The notes beneath the pieces were generated by a model that saw only the letters and a program-made list of their open reading frames with translations, did no database searches and had not been told where the DNA came from. A stretch of DNA of 21,032 bases from Chloroflexota bacterium. GTDB taxonomy: Bacteria; Chloroflexota; Dehalococcoidia; Tepidiformales; Tepidiformaceae. Below are positions 7,470 to 14,857 of the stretch, one piece after another. Location of the stretch: assembly GCA_963169135.1 (NCBI GenBank), contig CAUJEQ010000092.1, forward strand, positions 1 through 21,032, written 5' to 3'. Made by a program: the position numbers and the translations under genes. How positions within the stretch are numbered: the first letter of the stretch is position 1; the number at the start of each line of letters is the position of its first letter.

Positions 7470-7670
7470 TCAGGCCGAAAGGCGTTCCCGGCGGATGTTC
7501 CAGTCGACTCGGCAGATGTCGTCGGGTGAGAGCCACTCGCTCATGATCCGGCGGCAGAGGTGGGAGCTGGCGTTGACGTTGTGGGTAACGAGGGTCCAGC
7601 AGCGAGACTCGGGCGCGCTGAGCACGGCGTGGAGCCGGCGAGAGGCCGGGTCATAAAAGATGCCGGTCAT
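7470..7670 (-). CDS. Small orphan protein (66 aa)
   Basis: Unrecognised 66-residue protein. It is soluble-looking, with no signal or membrane helix, and has Cys24, Cys39 and Cys53, four Trp and several Arg. Coding support is good: third codon positions are almost all G or C, and a strong ribosome site GGAGGG (7681-7676) lies 5 nt before ATG 7670. A -10-like GATAAT lies upstream at 7704-7699, in a stretch that is strikingly AT-rich for this genome. It is followed after 20 nt by the NMNAT-like gene on the same strand, so the two may be co-transcribed. The middle part HNVNASSHLCRRIMSEWL may form a helix. No function is proposed. Confidence 0.65.
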   Translation of the reverse strand: MTGIFYDPASRRLHAVLSAPESRCWTLVTHNVNASSHLCRRIMSEWLSPDDICRVDWNIRRERLSA

Positions 7671-7792
7671 GGGTGCCCTCCAAGATGGTCTCGCCTGTAT
7701 TATCGGCTATATATCGATAGACTCCATAGATGGGTGGAACCCCTATACCATTCTCTAACGGGGCCTTTACAGATTGGTCGAGTCTTCGAACC
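7671..7792 (-). promoter_or_regulatory. AT-rich intergenic region with promoter of the orphan gene
   Basis: A 122-bp gap much lower in GC than its surroundings. On the minus strand it holds GATAAT (7704-7699) as a -10 candidate, giving a leader of about 20 nt with GGAGGG at 7681-7676. The stretch around 7705-7732 is rich in TAT/ATA steps and includes the palindrome TATCGATA. No clear terminator for the acetyltransferase gene upstream was seen. Confidence 0.45.
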
Positions 7793-8368
7793 TCAACGTT
7801 CGCGGGGATCTGACCCAAGGATGCCGTAGGAGCCCAGGTCGAGGGCGCGCCCGGTTTTCATGTGGTGCTCACGCATCACGCCCTCGAAGCGCATCCCCGC
7901 CCTTTCCATCACGCGGGCGGAGGCGGGATTACGCGTGAAGTAGCTCGCGTGGATGCGGTTGAGCCTGAGTGTTTCGAAGCCGAAGCCGAGTGTGGCACGC
8001 ACGGCCTCTGTGGCGTACCCGTTTCCCCAGTAAGGTCGTCCGAGCCAGTAAATAAGTTCGGCGCGCCCGTGTTCGTCGTCCGGAACGAGGAAAACGATGC
8101 CGATGACGGTGTCCGGTGGGCTCGGTTCCTTGAGTTCGAGCCCAAATGCGTAGGCCGTTCCGCCCGCTGCCGCCTGGCTCATCCCCTGGACAAGGCCCAC
8201 CGCCGCTTCCCGGGGATAGGGGTGCGGAAGGTCGGACAGGCCCGCTGCCACCTCGGCATCGTCGGCCAGGCGGTGGATCGAGTCTATGTCGCCGGTGGTG
8301 AGCGGGCGGAGGTACAGCCGGGCCGTTTCCAGGCGCAGGGCTGCCTCGCGGAGACGGGGTGAAGTCAA
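7793..8368 (-). CDS. GNAT acetyltransferase, RimJ/RimL type
   Basis: An acetyl-CoA-dependent N-acetyltransferase of 191 residues. The N-terminus LETARLYLRPLTTGDIDSI is typical of the RimJ/RimL group. The acetyl-CoA-binding part follows: ELIYWLGRPYWGNGYATEAV, then LNRIHASYFTRNPASARVMERAGMRFEGVMREH, with the family's N-x-x-S-x-x-V-x-E-x-x-G-M/F pattern. Relatives modify ribosomal proteins, other protein N-termini or small amines; the substrate here is unknown. ATG 8368 gives the normal family start, but neither a ribosome site nor a clear -10 box precedes it. It is a single gene on the minus strand, between a 228-bp gap and a 122-bp gap. Confidence 0.88.
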   Translation of the reverse strand: MTSPRLREAALRLETARLYLRPLTTGDIDSIHRLADDAEVAAGLSDLPHPYPREAAVGLVQGMSQAAAGGTAYAFGLELKEPSPPDTVIGIVFLVPDDEHGRAELIYWLGRPYWGNGYATEAVRATLGFGFETLRLNRIHASYFTRNPASARVMERAGMRFEGVMREHHMKTGRALDLGSYGILGSDPRER

Positions 8369-8596
8369 TGGCGGAGTCCCGCGTACTGCATGGGCGGCAC
8401 TATCGATCAGGTGGCGCCCACGGGCAATGCGATGGAGCCGGGAGTTGCCGTGATGGCCTGCTCGGCCACGCGGTTGTGGTTAATTATGTGCAGACTGTCC
8501 TCACGGAGAGATTGCGCCTCAGTGCATCGGATGGGGAGCGGGCAGAACTGGAGCGACTGCTCAGCGGTCGCGGCACGCGACAGTGGAGACACCACA
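8369..8596. other. Largest intergenic gap, possible coding relic
   Basis: This 228-bp gap between two minus-strand genes holds no open gene that I trust. On the plus strand, a frame from ATG 8390 reads plausibly (MGGTIDQVAPTGNAMEPG) up to about 8465. Another frame then reads plausibly (NYVQTVLTERLRLSASDGER) from about 8480 to 8590. This could be a small gene broken by a frameshift, or chance in high-GC sequence. No promoter for the downstream acetyltransferase gene is obvious. Confidence 0.25.
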
Positions 8597-9268
8597 CTAG
8601 CGGCCAGCCCATTCGGCGACCGCCTCCTCCAGCTCGTCAGCGCTCTCGGCCCGGGCCAACACGTTGCCGACCTCCCGCTCCGAACCCACTCCTCCGGGGG
8701 TGAAGAACACCACCTGTAGACCTGCCGCCTGCGCCGCGGCGACACCACGCGGCGAGTCCTCAACCGCCAGGCAGCGGTCCGGTGGCAGGCCGGACCGATC
8801 GATCCCCGCCAGGTAAGCATCCGGGTGAGGCTTGCTCAGATGGTAATCCTCGCGCACCACGTGGAACGCGAAATGCCGCAGCAACCCGGATCGCGCATGA
8901 ATAATCTCGAAATGCTCGCGACGCGAAGAGGTCACGATCCCCATACGGAACCGCGGCGCCATGCGCCCGAGCAGCTCGCCCATCCCAGCGATGGCGATCT
9001 CCTCCGTGCTCAAAAGCTCCCTGTACAACGCATCGCGCCGCGCGAAGAGCTTGCGCAGATCTTCGCCGTCGAGACCAGATAGCGACAACAGGCTCTCGCC
9101 GCGGCGCAGGTTGATCGCCTCAAAATCTGCCCAGGTTGCCTCGACGCCCAAGGTCGCCAACTCGCGTCGGTTGGCTTCGAAAAACACCTTCTCCGTGTCG
9201 ACAAGGACCCCGTCGTTGTCCCAGAGGATCGCCCGATCCCTGCCCGCCTTCTTTGCAGCGGTTCGCAT
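8597..9268 (-). CDS. HAD-family phosphatase (beta-phosphoglucomutase/phosphoglycolate phosphatase type)
   Basis: A 223-residue HAD hydrolase, subfamily with the small helical cap after motif I. Motif I is DNDGVLVD with nucleophile Asp17 and acid/base Asp19. Motif II is VTSS at 112-115, motif III is KPHPD with Lys146, and motif IV is VEDS at 169-172 with Asp171. All catalytic residues are present, so it should hydrolyse or transfer a phosphoryl group on a small metabolite; sugar phosphates or phosphoglycolate are typical of the group. Motif I starts DND rather than the more usual DxDGTL, which is a modest variation. ATG 9268 follows TAAGGT by 6 nt, suggesting a leaderless message. It is divergent from the diguanylate cyclase across a 211-bp gap. 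Confidence 0.88.
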   Translation of the reverse strand: MRTAAKKAGRDRAILWDNDGVLVDTEKVFFEANRRELATLGVEATWADFEAINLRRGESLLSLSGLDGEDLRKLFARRDALYRELLSTEEIAIAGMGELLGRMAPRFRMGIVTSSRREHFEIIHARSGLLRHFAFHVVREDYHLSKPHPDAYLAGIDRSGLPPDRCLAVEDSPRGVAAAQAAGLQVVFFTPGGVGSEREVGNVLARAESADELEEAVAEWAGR

Positions 9269-9274
9269 CCGCCC

Positions 9275-9280
9275 ACCTTA
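9275..9280 (-). promoter_or_regulatory. -10 box for leaderless HAD gene
   Basis: TAAGGT on the minus strand, 6 nt before ATG 9268, with no ribosome site between. No good -35 box was seen at the standard distance. Confidence 0.4.
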
Positions 9281-9426
9281 ACGCAACTTCTCGTTCGAAG
9301 CCCCACGAGGGCACCTGCCGCGACAACGCGAGAAGGTCTCCCGGTCCGGGGGGCTGGATCATCGGCAACGTGCGTTCAATTCCGAAGCACCGGGGAAGCA
9401 CGTCAACCGACACTCCACTTACGCGG

Positions 9427-9477
9427 TTGCGGGAGCGTGTCGATTCTCTGATTAGATAGTGGAAGGGTTAGGGGGAG
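9427..9477 (+). promoter_or_regulatory. Promoter and ribosome site of the diguanylate cyclase gene
   Basis: TTGCGG (9427-9432) and TTAGAT (9452-9457) form a possible -35/-10 pair with a long 19-bp spacer. GGGGGAG (9471-9477) lies 2 nt before ATG 9480. This makes ATG 9480 more likely than the in-frame GTG at 9459, though the ribosome site is closer than usual. Confidence 0.45.
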
Positions 9478-9479
9478 CG

Positions 9480-10520
9480 ATGACAGCCCGGCAGCCCCAG
9501 GTACTGCGCGCGATGGCCGCGCCCGATCGTGGGCGGCTCGAGCTGCAGGTGCTCGTCCTGCAAAGCACGATCGCCGGGTTCTTCGTGTTCGGCGCACTCT
9601 CGGGCATGTTCGGCCAGGGCGGGGAGGCTACGGTTGCGGCGGTGGGATGGGTGGCGGGATATCACGCCTGGCATGCATGGTACGTGCTTCGCCGCCGAAT
9701 ACCCGGGCGGCCAAGCGCGCTGATCGAGGCCCTGACGCCGCTCCTGGATGTCTCGTGCATCACAGTAGCGTGGGTCGTCCTGGACAGCGCTCAGTCACCG
9801 TTCTGGGCGGTCTACCTGTATGCGCTGGTGAGCTACGCACGGCGGTACTTCGGATGGCGCTATGTGGCGCTTTCCACGTTCATTGTGGCGAACCTGGTCG
9901 GTGGCCGGATGGTGATCTCGGCGAGCAACGGGAGCAGGCTGATAGACGCCGACCTGGTCACGATGGTGGTCCTCGCGGTGACGCTGGCGACCAACTCGCA
10001 GGCCGTGGGCGCCGGGTGGCGGCGAGCGGAGCGCCAGGCACGCATGCTGGCAGAGACCGACCCGCTGACGGGCATCGCCAACCGGCGGGTGTTTCTCGAA
10101 GAACTCGACACCCTGGCCAGGACCTCAGCCGCGCCGTTTGCGTTGCTGATGCTGGACCTGGATGACTTCAAGCGCCTCAATGACGCACACGGGCACCTGT
10201 ATGGCGACGATGTCTTGCAGCGCGTGGCGAGCGAACTTGCCGAGAACGTGCGGACGGGCGACAGGGTGGCGCGGTATGGGGGCGAGGAGTTCGTGGTGGC
10301 GATGCCGGACACCGAGCTCGGGGATGCGACATCGGTTGCCGAGCGGCTTCGCAGAGCCGTTTCGGCCTCGACGGCGACCACGGTCTCAGTGGGATGCGCG
10401 GTGCGGGAGCCAGGCGAGTCAGCAGACCAGGTGCTGAAGCGGGCGGACGACATGCTGCTGATGGCAAAACGGACGGGGAAGGACCGCGTCCGGTGGCAGG
10501 AGATGCGCAAGAGCGCCTAG
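9480..10520 (+). CDS. Membrane diguanylate cyclase (GGDEF domain)
   Basis: Makes the second messenger cyclic di-GMP from two GTP at the membrane. The 346-residue protein has an N-terminal part of about 170 residues with five or six hydrophobic helices, with no recognised sensor family. A catalytic domain follows, starting at AETDPLTGIANRRVFLEEL. The active-site motif is GGEEF at 267-271, an active variant of GGDEF. The inhibitory site RTGD at 258-261 lies exactly five residues before it, so product feedback should operate. The metal/substrate residues of LMLDLDDFKRLNDAHGH are present. It is divergent from the HAD gene. Its TAG stop shares the tetranucleotide CTAG with the stop of the convergent DinB gene. 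No PilZ, EAL or HD-GYP partner is in the window. Confidence 0.92.
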   Translation: MTARQPQVLRAMAAPDRGRLELQVLVLQSTIAGFFVFGALSGMFGQGGEATVAAVGWVAGYHAWHAWYVLRRRIPGRPSALIEALTPLLDVSCITVAWVVLDSAQSPFWAVYLYALVSYARRYFGWRYVALSTFIVANLVGGRMVISASNGSRLIDADLVTMVVLAVTLATNSQAVGAGWRRAERQARMLAETDPLTGIANRRVFLEELDTLARTSAAPFALLMLDLDDFKRLNDAHGHLYGDDVLQRVASELAENVRTGDRVARYGGEEFVVAMPDTELGDATSVAERLRRAVSASTATTVSVGCAVREPGESADQVLKRADDMLLMAKRTGKDRVRWQEMRKSA

Positions 10521-11065
10521 CGGAGGCGGCGAGTCAGGGCGACAGTCACGAGGTCGGGTGGCGTGGACACGGCGTCACGGATGGACGCTTCGTGCGCGCT
10601 GTCGTGCGCGGCCCAGGCGTCGAGGTAGGACCCAAACGTGATGGCCCGCGGCTCTCCCCACGCGGAAACATGTCCGGCGATAAAGACCGGCGCAAGCAGA
10701 TGCGATCGCTCCAGGACAGCCAGAGATTGAGCGAGGCGTGTGCGCGCCGCCGTCATGGCCTCGAGGATTGCATCGAGTGGTACGCCGTCGAAGCCCCGCA
10801 TGGCTTCGACGCGGGCAGCAAGGAGGTCGCGCGGGTCGGCGGTGCCGGCGAGCCAGGCTTCCGCGCCATCGACCAGTGTGGTGACGATGTGATCGAGGAA
10901 CGTGTCAGCGGTTGCGACGTGTTCCAGGTGGTTTCGGGCGCTCCAGGCATCGCCGGGCGCCGTCCTCAGCCAATAGGCGGACGGAATGGCCGTCACCAGC
11001 CCCAGCAGTGACTGCCGGCGGGCACCCGCACGTTCGAAGAACACCCGGACCTCGGGGAGCATCAT
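10517..11065 (-). CDS. DinB-like superfamily protein, coupled to DUF1786
   Basis: A 182-residue protein with the DinB four-helix-bundle signature. Metal ligands can be placed at His46 or His49 in NHLEHVATAD and at His154 and His158 in HDSAHEAS. The substrate is unknown; superfamily members bind divalent metals and many transfer thiols such as bacillithiol or mycothiol. The start ATGATG overlaps the upstream DUF1786 stop as ATGA (11065-11062), a sign of translational coupling, so the two products probably act in one process. The 3' end overlaps the diguanylate cyclase by 4 bp. It is clearly different in sequence from the DinB-like protein at 1961. Confidence 0.75.
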   Translation of the reverse strand: MMLPEVRVFFERAGARRQSLLGLVTAIPSAYWLRTAPGDAWSARNHLEHVATADTFLDHIVTTLVDGAEAWLAGTADPRDLLAARVEAMRGFDGVPLDAILEAMTAARTRLAQSLAVLERSHLLAPVFIAGHVSAWGEPRAITFGSYLDAWAAHDSAHEASIRDAVSTPPDLVTVALTRRLR

Positions 11066-12168
11066 GGCGCGGGCAGCGGGCCGAGGCGGTGTTCCACCGC
11101 TGTGGCCGCCTCAGGGTAGACCTCAGCGAAAGCGCGAACCAGTCCGAAACAACCGCTGATCATCATGTCGCCATAGGGAGCCGCGAAGTAGGGCTGCAGG
11201 GCGGTGCGGCGGATCCTCTCGCGCTGTGGGCCGGTGGTGGCGACCATTGGGGGCAAAGCAGGCCGGACAAGCCCGCGGTCGGCGGCGAAGGCGCCGTGGC
11301 CGTTCGAATTGAAGATTTCTGCATGTTCGAGGAGGCCCGTCGCCATCCGCTCGGTGAACTGCACGACCTGTTCGGCGCTGACTTCGCCCGTGTGGTGCTC
11401 GAAAAGGCTGGCGATGCGGCGGCCGCGGAGGTGAAAACCAAGGAGGTGCATGTTGCCGAGGTTGAGGACGACCGCTTCGCTGTTCGGCGCGACGTGTTCG
11501 TCGTGGAGCGCGCCGAGGGCCGCGGCCGGGCCTGTATCCATGAACGCGACCGGCGCCTCGTTGCCGGCCGAGCCGGTCATCGCGCGGGCGCGGGTGAGGT
11601 AGGGGGGAAGCAGGTCAGGGCGGGTGGCGAAGGCCAGGAGATCGTTCCGGCCCTCGACCACGCGCTTGAGGTGCTCGAAGCGGAAGAGGCGGTCAGAAAC
11701 GCCGGGGGGTGCGGCGCCGTGGTCAAGGCAGCCCAGGGCGATGCCGTCGAACTCGGCGCGGACCTCGAAGGCGGCAAGCGCGGTCCGGACGGCATCGAGG
11801 TCCAGGTCCTGGAGGACGACGCAGTCGGCGTCGATTGCGCGGACCTCATCCTCCGAGACGATACGGATGCCCATCTCGCGGACCTCGTCGAGGTCATCGT
11901 TAAAGGTCTGGGCGGCCTCGGGCGTGGCGTAGGCGACGCCGCCTCCGGCGAGGAACTCTTCAGCGGCCCAACTGCACGGTCCACCGCCGCTCACGACTCC
12001 GGTCAGGAGCAGCGGGCGACGGTCGTGGGCTGCCCGGCGGATGCGGGTGGCCGCGACCTGGGTGGCGGAGGGCAGCACCATCTTCACGTTGTTTTCGACT
12101 GGCTTGTCAGGGTCAAAAAGCAGGATGTCCTGAGTTCCGGTGCCCATGTCGATGGCGAGAATCTGCAT
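11062..12168 (-). CDS. DUF1786 family protein (ASKHA-like ATPase fold)
   Basis: A 368-residue protein of the family annotated in databases as DUF1786 or 'putative pyruvate formate-lyase activating enzyme', a label with little biochemical basis. The N-terminus QILAIDMGTGTQDILLFD carries the D-x-G-x-G-T phosphate-binding loop seen in actin/Hsp70/sugar-kinase-type ATPases. Later glycine-rich segments TGVVSGGGPC, MDTGPAAALGAL and NLGNMHLLGFHL fit the second phosphate and adenosine loops. No radical-SAM CxxxCxxC motif is present, so it is not a true PFL activase. ATG 12168 follows a -10 box by 6 nt; the frame is open upstream but without coding character. It is coupled to the DinB gene by an ATGA overlap. 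Confidence 0.8.
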   Translation of the reverse strand: MQILAIDMGTGTQDILLFDPDKPVENNVKMVLPSATQVAATRIRRAAHDRRPLLLTGVVSGGGPCSWAAEEFLAGGGVAYATPEAAQTFNDDLDEVREMGIRIVSEDEVRAIDADCVVLQDLDLDAVRTALAAFEVRAEFDGIALGCLDHGAAPPGVSDRLFRFEHLKRVVEGRNDLLAFATRPDLLPPYLTRARAMTGSAGNEAPVAFMDTGPAAALGALHDEHVAPNSEAVVLNLGNMHLLGFHLRGRRIASLFEHHTGEVSAEQVVQFTERMATGLLEHAEIFNSNGHGAFAADRGLVRPALPPMVATTGPQRERIRRTALQPYFAAPYGDMMISGCFGLVRAFAEVYPEAATAVEHRLGPLPAP

Positions 12169-12183
12169 GTAACGAGTGTAACG
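12169..12183 (-). promoter_or_regulatory. Promoter region of DUF1786 with a CGTTAC direct repeat around the -10 box
   Basis: On the minus strand TACACT (12180-12175) lies 6 nt before ATG 12168. The box overlaps the direct repeat CGTTAC-ACT-CGTTAC (12183-12169), whose second copy ends directly at the start codon. This may be a regulator site on a leaderless promoter. Confidence 0.5.
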
Positions 12184-12293
12184 CCCGGGGCGGCACATGG
12201 CTGTGTCGGCGGTCAGTCGCTGGAACCCTGTGCAGGTTGAGGGCAAGCGGAAAGGGCAGAATCCCGTGGAGTGGAAGCCCTGACAGACTGTGA

Positions 12294-12321
12294 TTGCGGG
12301 TTAGTTACGTCTTGCTAGACT
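12294..12321 (+). promoter_or_regulatory. Promoter of the phosphodiester glycosidase gene (leaderless)
   Basis: TTGCGG (12294-12299) as -35 and TAGACT (12316-12321) as -10 are separated by 16 bp. The GTG start lies 7 nt after the -10 box with no ribosome site. It is divergent from the DUF1786 promoter in the same 160-bp gap. Confidence 0.55.
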
Positions 12322-12328
12322 TCGCGGT

Positions 12329-13705
12329 GTGTTAAGGGGATTCGGGCTCCGCCGGGCAGGTCTTTCGCCGGAGCCCGCCCTCCGAGCGCCGGACACCGCG
12401 ATCCCCCCACCCTCCTCAATCGAGGCCGGCACGGACAGTTTGGATTCGGAGTGGGCGCCGGAGGCGTTCGATGCGGGCGACGGTCCATTACCAGGCTCGC
12501 GCCGTCGCATCTTCACGTGGAAGCGCGTCCTCGCGGCGGTGCTCCTGATGGCCGCATTAGGCGCCGGGGCGGCCTACTCGCAGAAGGAGCGGATTGCGCC
12601 GGAGGTCGCCGACATGAGCAGGCGGCTCATCGGGGACGAGCGGACCGCGCGGATCGAAGGCTGGTTCTTCACGGTCGAGGACAAAATCGACAAGACGAAA
12701 TACCGGCTGTTTGGAGGCGCAACCAATCCGTTTGCCACGCGCCAGGTCCGGGTGGACTTCGTGCGCAAGCCAGCCGCACGCGAAGTGTTCTACTTCGTGG
12801 GGGACGGGTCCGATGACCTGCCGCCGCCGGACGCGTTTGCCCCGCTGCCCATGCGCCCACCCCTGACCAAGCCGCTCCGGGATACCCTCGAAGCCGGAGA
12901 GGGCGTCTGGACGACGGCGGGACTGCCGCTCTCGCCGCCGAACGACCCGCTGATGATGAAGACATTCATCCGGCCCGACACGTCGCGTCCTTATGCGCTG
13001 GTGGGGGTGCTTCTACTGGACCATCGCCGGATCCGGCTGCACATGGTAGGCGGCACCGTCGATCCTGGTGGCGACCGGGGGGTGAAAGGACCGGGGGCGA
13101 TACCCGAAGGCGATGCCGGAGCATTGCTGGCCGCATGGAACGGCGGGTTCAAGGGGCCTCACGGCGGCTTCGGCATGATCGCGAACGGGTTGACTTATCG
13201 CCCGCTACGCGACGGGCTCGCCACGCTCTGCGTGGCGACCGATGGCAGCATGAAGATGGGGGAGTTCGGGCGGGACTTCACCTGGAGCGACAGCTTCCAG
13301 GCTTGCCGGCAGAACGTGATCCTGCTGGTGGACAGGGGCGAAATCAGCCGGCGGACGACGGAGGGCAACGATACCTGGGGCTACGTCGAGGTGGACAGCT
13401 CCGAGTTCATCACCTGGCGGTCGGCAGTCGGGCTGACGAAGGACGGCGACCTCCTGGTAGCGGCGGGCAACTCGCTCAGCGCAGAGACGCTCGCCAGGGC
13501 GCTCTGGGCGGCCGGGGCCGAGTACGCCATGCAGCTCGACATCAACAGCCCCTACGTGCTCACCGGACTCTATTTCCAGCAGCCGGATGGGACGACGAAA
13601 CCGGAAAAGTTCATGGACACCATGCCGGACACGGCTGCGCGGTTTCTGCGGACCCAGGAGCGGGACTTCATGTACGTGACCCTGGACGAAGCCAGCTTCA
13701 GGTAA
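12329..13705 (+). CDS. Membrane-anchored phosphodiester glycosidase family protein (NAGPA/DUF2233 domain)
   Basis: The C-terminal 200 residues match the phosphodiester glycosidase (NAGPA) domain, which in characterised members removes sugar from phosphodiesters or cleaves cell-wall glycans. Visible motifs are WNGGFKG at 270-276, the LLVDRGEIS strand, and the late MQLDIN at 401-406 in the catalytic region. The 458-residue protein begins with about 60 cytosolic residues rich in Pro and Glu. One membrane helix follows at about 66-84, then a segment of unknown fold before the catalytic domain, placing the enzyme outside the cell membrane. The GTG start is set by the promoter 7 nt upstream. The convergent matrixin gene ends 12 bp after its stop. 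Exact substrate unknown. Confidence 0.82.
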   Translation: MLRGFGLRRAGLSPEPALRAPDTAIPPPSSIEAGTDSLDSEWAPEAFDAGDGPLPGSRRRIFTWKRVLAAVLLMAALGAGAAYSQKERIAPEVADMSRRLIGDERTARIEGWFFTVEDKIDKTKYRLFGGATNPFATRQVRVDFVRKPAAREVFYFVGDGSDDLPPPDAFAPLPMRPPLTKPLRDTLEAGEGVWTTAGLPLSPPNDPLMMKTFIRPDTSRPYALVGVLLLDHRRIRLHMVGGTVDPGGDRGVKGPGAIPEGDAGALLAAWNGGFKGPHGGFGMIANGLTYRPLRDGLATLCVATDGSMKMGEFGRDFTWSDSFQACRQNVILLVDRGEISRRTTEGNDTWGYVEVDSSEFITWRSAVGLTKDGDLLVAAGNSLSAETLARALWAAGAEYAMQLDINSPYVLTGLYFQQPDGTTKPEKFMDTMPDTAARFLRTQERDFMYVTLDEASFR

Positions 13706-13717
13706 CGGCCCCTGCCG

Positions 13718-14800
13718 TCAGGGACCGGGAGCCACGGTTGTGGCACACGGGGCCGAGGCAAGGAGCCAATACGCCGAGCCGGCCCGGGTGGCGCTCAAGG
13801 ACTGGAGGAGGCCCGGTGCGCCGCGGATCCACGACTGCCACACGCCGGCTTCGAACGCGTACCCGGCGGTGAGGCACGACAGCCGGGAGGCGAGGGCATC
13901 CATCCCAAGCGCCGGCAGGACAAGAAAGTTCCAGCCCGGTTCGAGCACCACCGGGACATCGGCTGGCGGGTTGGGGGGGACGCCGGGCGAGGGCGCAGCG
14001 GGCGGGGCGAGCGGATAGAGGGCCACGAGGCCGGCGATGTCGTCCGGCTCGAGCTTCCTCTGGATACCCCGGTACTGGTAGTGCATGACGGCAGCCAGTT
14101 CGGCATCCGTACAGGGTCCGAAGGGGACCGGGCAGGAGTGCTCGAGCCCCGCCATGTGGCCGAGTTCGTGCAGGATGATAGTGCGCCAATCGAGCGTGCC
14201 GTCGATGCCCACCTGGGTGGCGGCCTCGGGGTTGCTGTTGAGGAGCATGTCGACCTCGTGGGCCATCTCTTTGCTTGTGACGCCGAGCACGCAGCCGGGG
14301 TTGCACTCCATGGGGCTCCAGGAGACGACGTTCTCCTCGTCGGGGCCAGCCTCGAGGATCGATGCGATGTTGTCCGTGATGCCGCCGTAGCGGAACGCAA
14401 AGCGCGAATCCGGGACGCTGCTCCAGGCCTGGAGGCCGGCAATGACGGCCTGGGGGCCAACCGAGGATGGAGCGCCCGTGGGGTTGTAGGCGACGGTCAC
14501 CGGGAGTTCGTCGTCGGCCCATGTCCATCCCCAGACGGCCCATTGGGCTGAGACGGAACCCTCAGAGAGGTAGCCCCCGGGCACGAGCTCGGCCGCGGTG
14601 CGCCGGGCAGCTGCCAGCGCGTCGCCGGGCGTGGCAGCTGCGACAAGGAATTGGAGCAGGACAGGCGGGCCTTCGGCGCGATGGACTTCGAGCGACAGCG
14701 TGTGGCGCGCCGGCGCAGCGACGGCCGGGCGGTGCACCAGGGAGCCAGCCGCCAGTAACGGGCCAAGGAGTAGCGCGCCGAGGCCGAGAGCTTTGCTCAT
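13718..14800 (-). CDS. Secreted matrixin-type zinc metalloprotease A
   Basis: A 360-residue exported protein. The signal peptide covers about residues 1-28 (KALGLGALLLGPLLAAGSLV, then AVAAPA cleavage region). The zinc motif is HELGHMAGLEHS, with His211, Glu212, His215 and His221, as in matrixins (HExxHxxGxxH). A typical insert CTDAELAAVMHYQY, with the Met-turn, follows. A short Pro-rich linker then leads to a C-terminal module of about 85 residues (GWNFLVLPA to AYWLLAS), which also ends protease B. ATG 14800 lies 7 nt after the -10 box TAACCT. It directly follows protease B on the same strand after 57 nt. All catalytic residues are intact. Substrates and any propeptide switch are unknown; no cysteine-switch motif is seen. 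Confidence 0.85.
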   Translation of the reverse strand: MSKALGLGALLLGPLLAAGSLVHRPAVAAPARHTLSLEVHRAEGPPVLLQFLVAAATPGDALAAARRTAAELVPGGYLSEGSVSAQWAVWGWTWADDELPVTVAYNPTGAPSSVGPQAVIAGLQAWSSVPDSRFAFRYGGITDNIASILEAGPDEENVVSWSPMECNPGCVLGVTSKEMAHEVDMLLNSNPEAATQVGIDGTLDWRTIILHELGHMAGLEHSCPVPFGPCTDAELAAVMHYQYRGIQRKLEPDDIAGLVALYPLAPPAAPSPGVPPNPPADVPVVLEPGWNFLVLPALGMDALASRLSCLTAGYAFEAGVWQSWIRGAPGLLQSLSATRAGSAYWLLASAPCATTVAPGP

Positions 14801-14807
14801 GGGGGAG

Positions 14808-14813
14808 AGGTTA
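14808..14813 (-). promoter_or_regulatory. -10 box for protease A (leaderless)
   Basis: TAACCT on the minus strand, 7 nt before ATG 14800, lies in the 57-nt gap after protease B. Protease A can therefore be transcribed separately. Confidence 0.5.
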
Positions 14814-14857
14814 CCCCGGAGTCGATGCGGCTCGCAGTTGGACCGCGGCAAGGGCGG

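Noticed and set aside
6865..7656. Plus-strand frame of 263 codons opposite the NMNAT-like and orphan genes
   Set aside because: It spans two minus-strand genes with their own start signals and shows no domain features.
7765..7800. tRNA T-arm-like TTCGAA string near the acetyltransferase end
   Set aside because: Only a 3-4-bp stem can form around it, no acceptor or anticodon arm is visible, and it runs into the coding end of the acetyltransferase gene.
9120..9413. Minus-strand reading frame with protein-like stretch (PPGPGDLLALSRQVPSWGF) upstream of and into the HAD gene
   Set aside because: It overlaps the well-supported HAD start by about 150 bp in another frame, covers its -10 box and has no ribosome site. 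Such frames are frequent by chance in high-GC DNA.
13709..13723. Small stem CCCTG/CAGGG between the glycosidase and protease A stops as a terminator
   Set aside because: Only five base pairs and no T-run on either strand; it may be chance.
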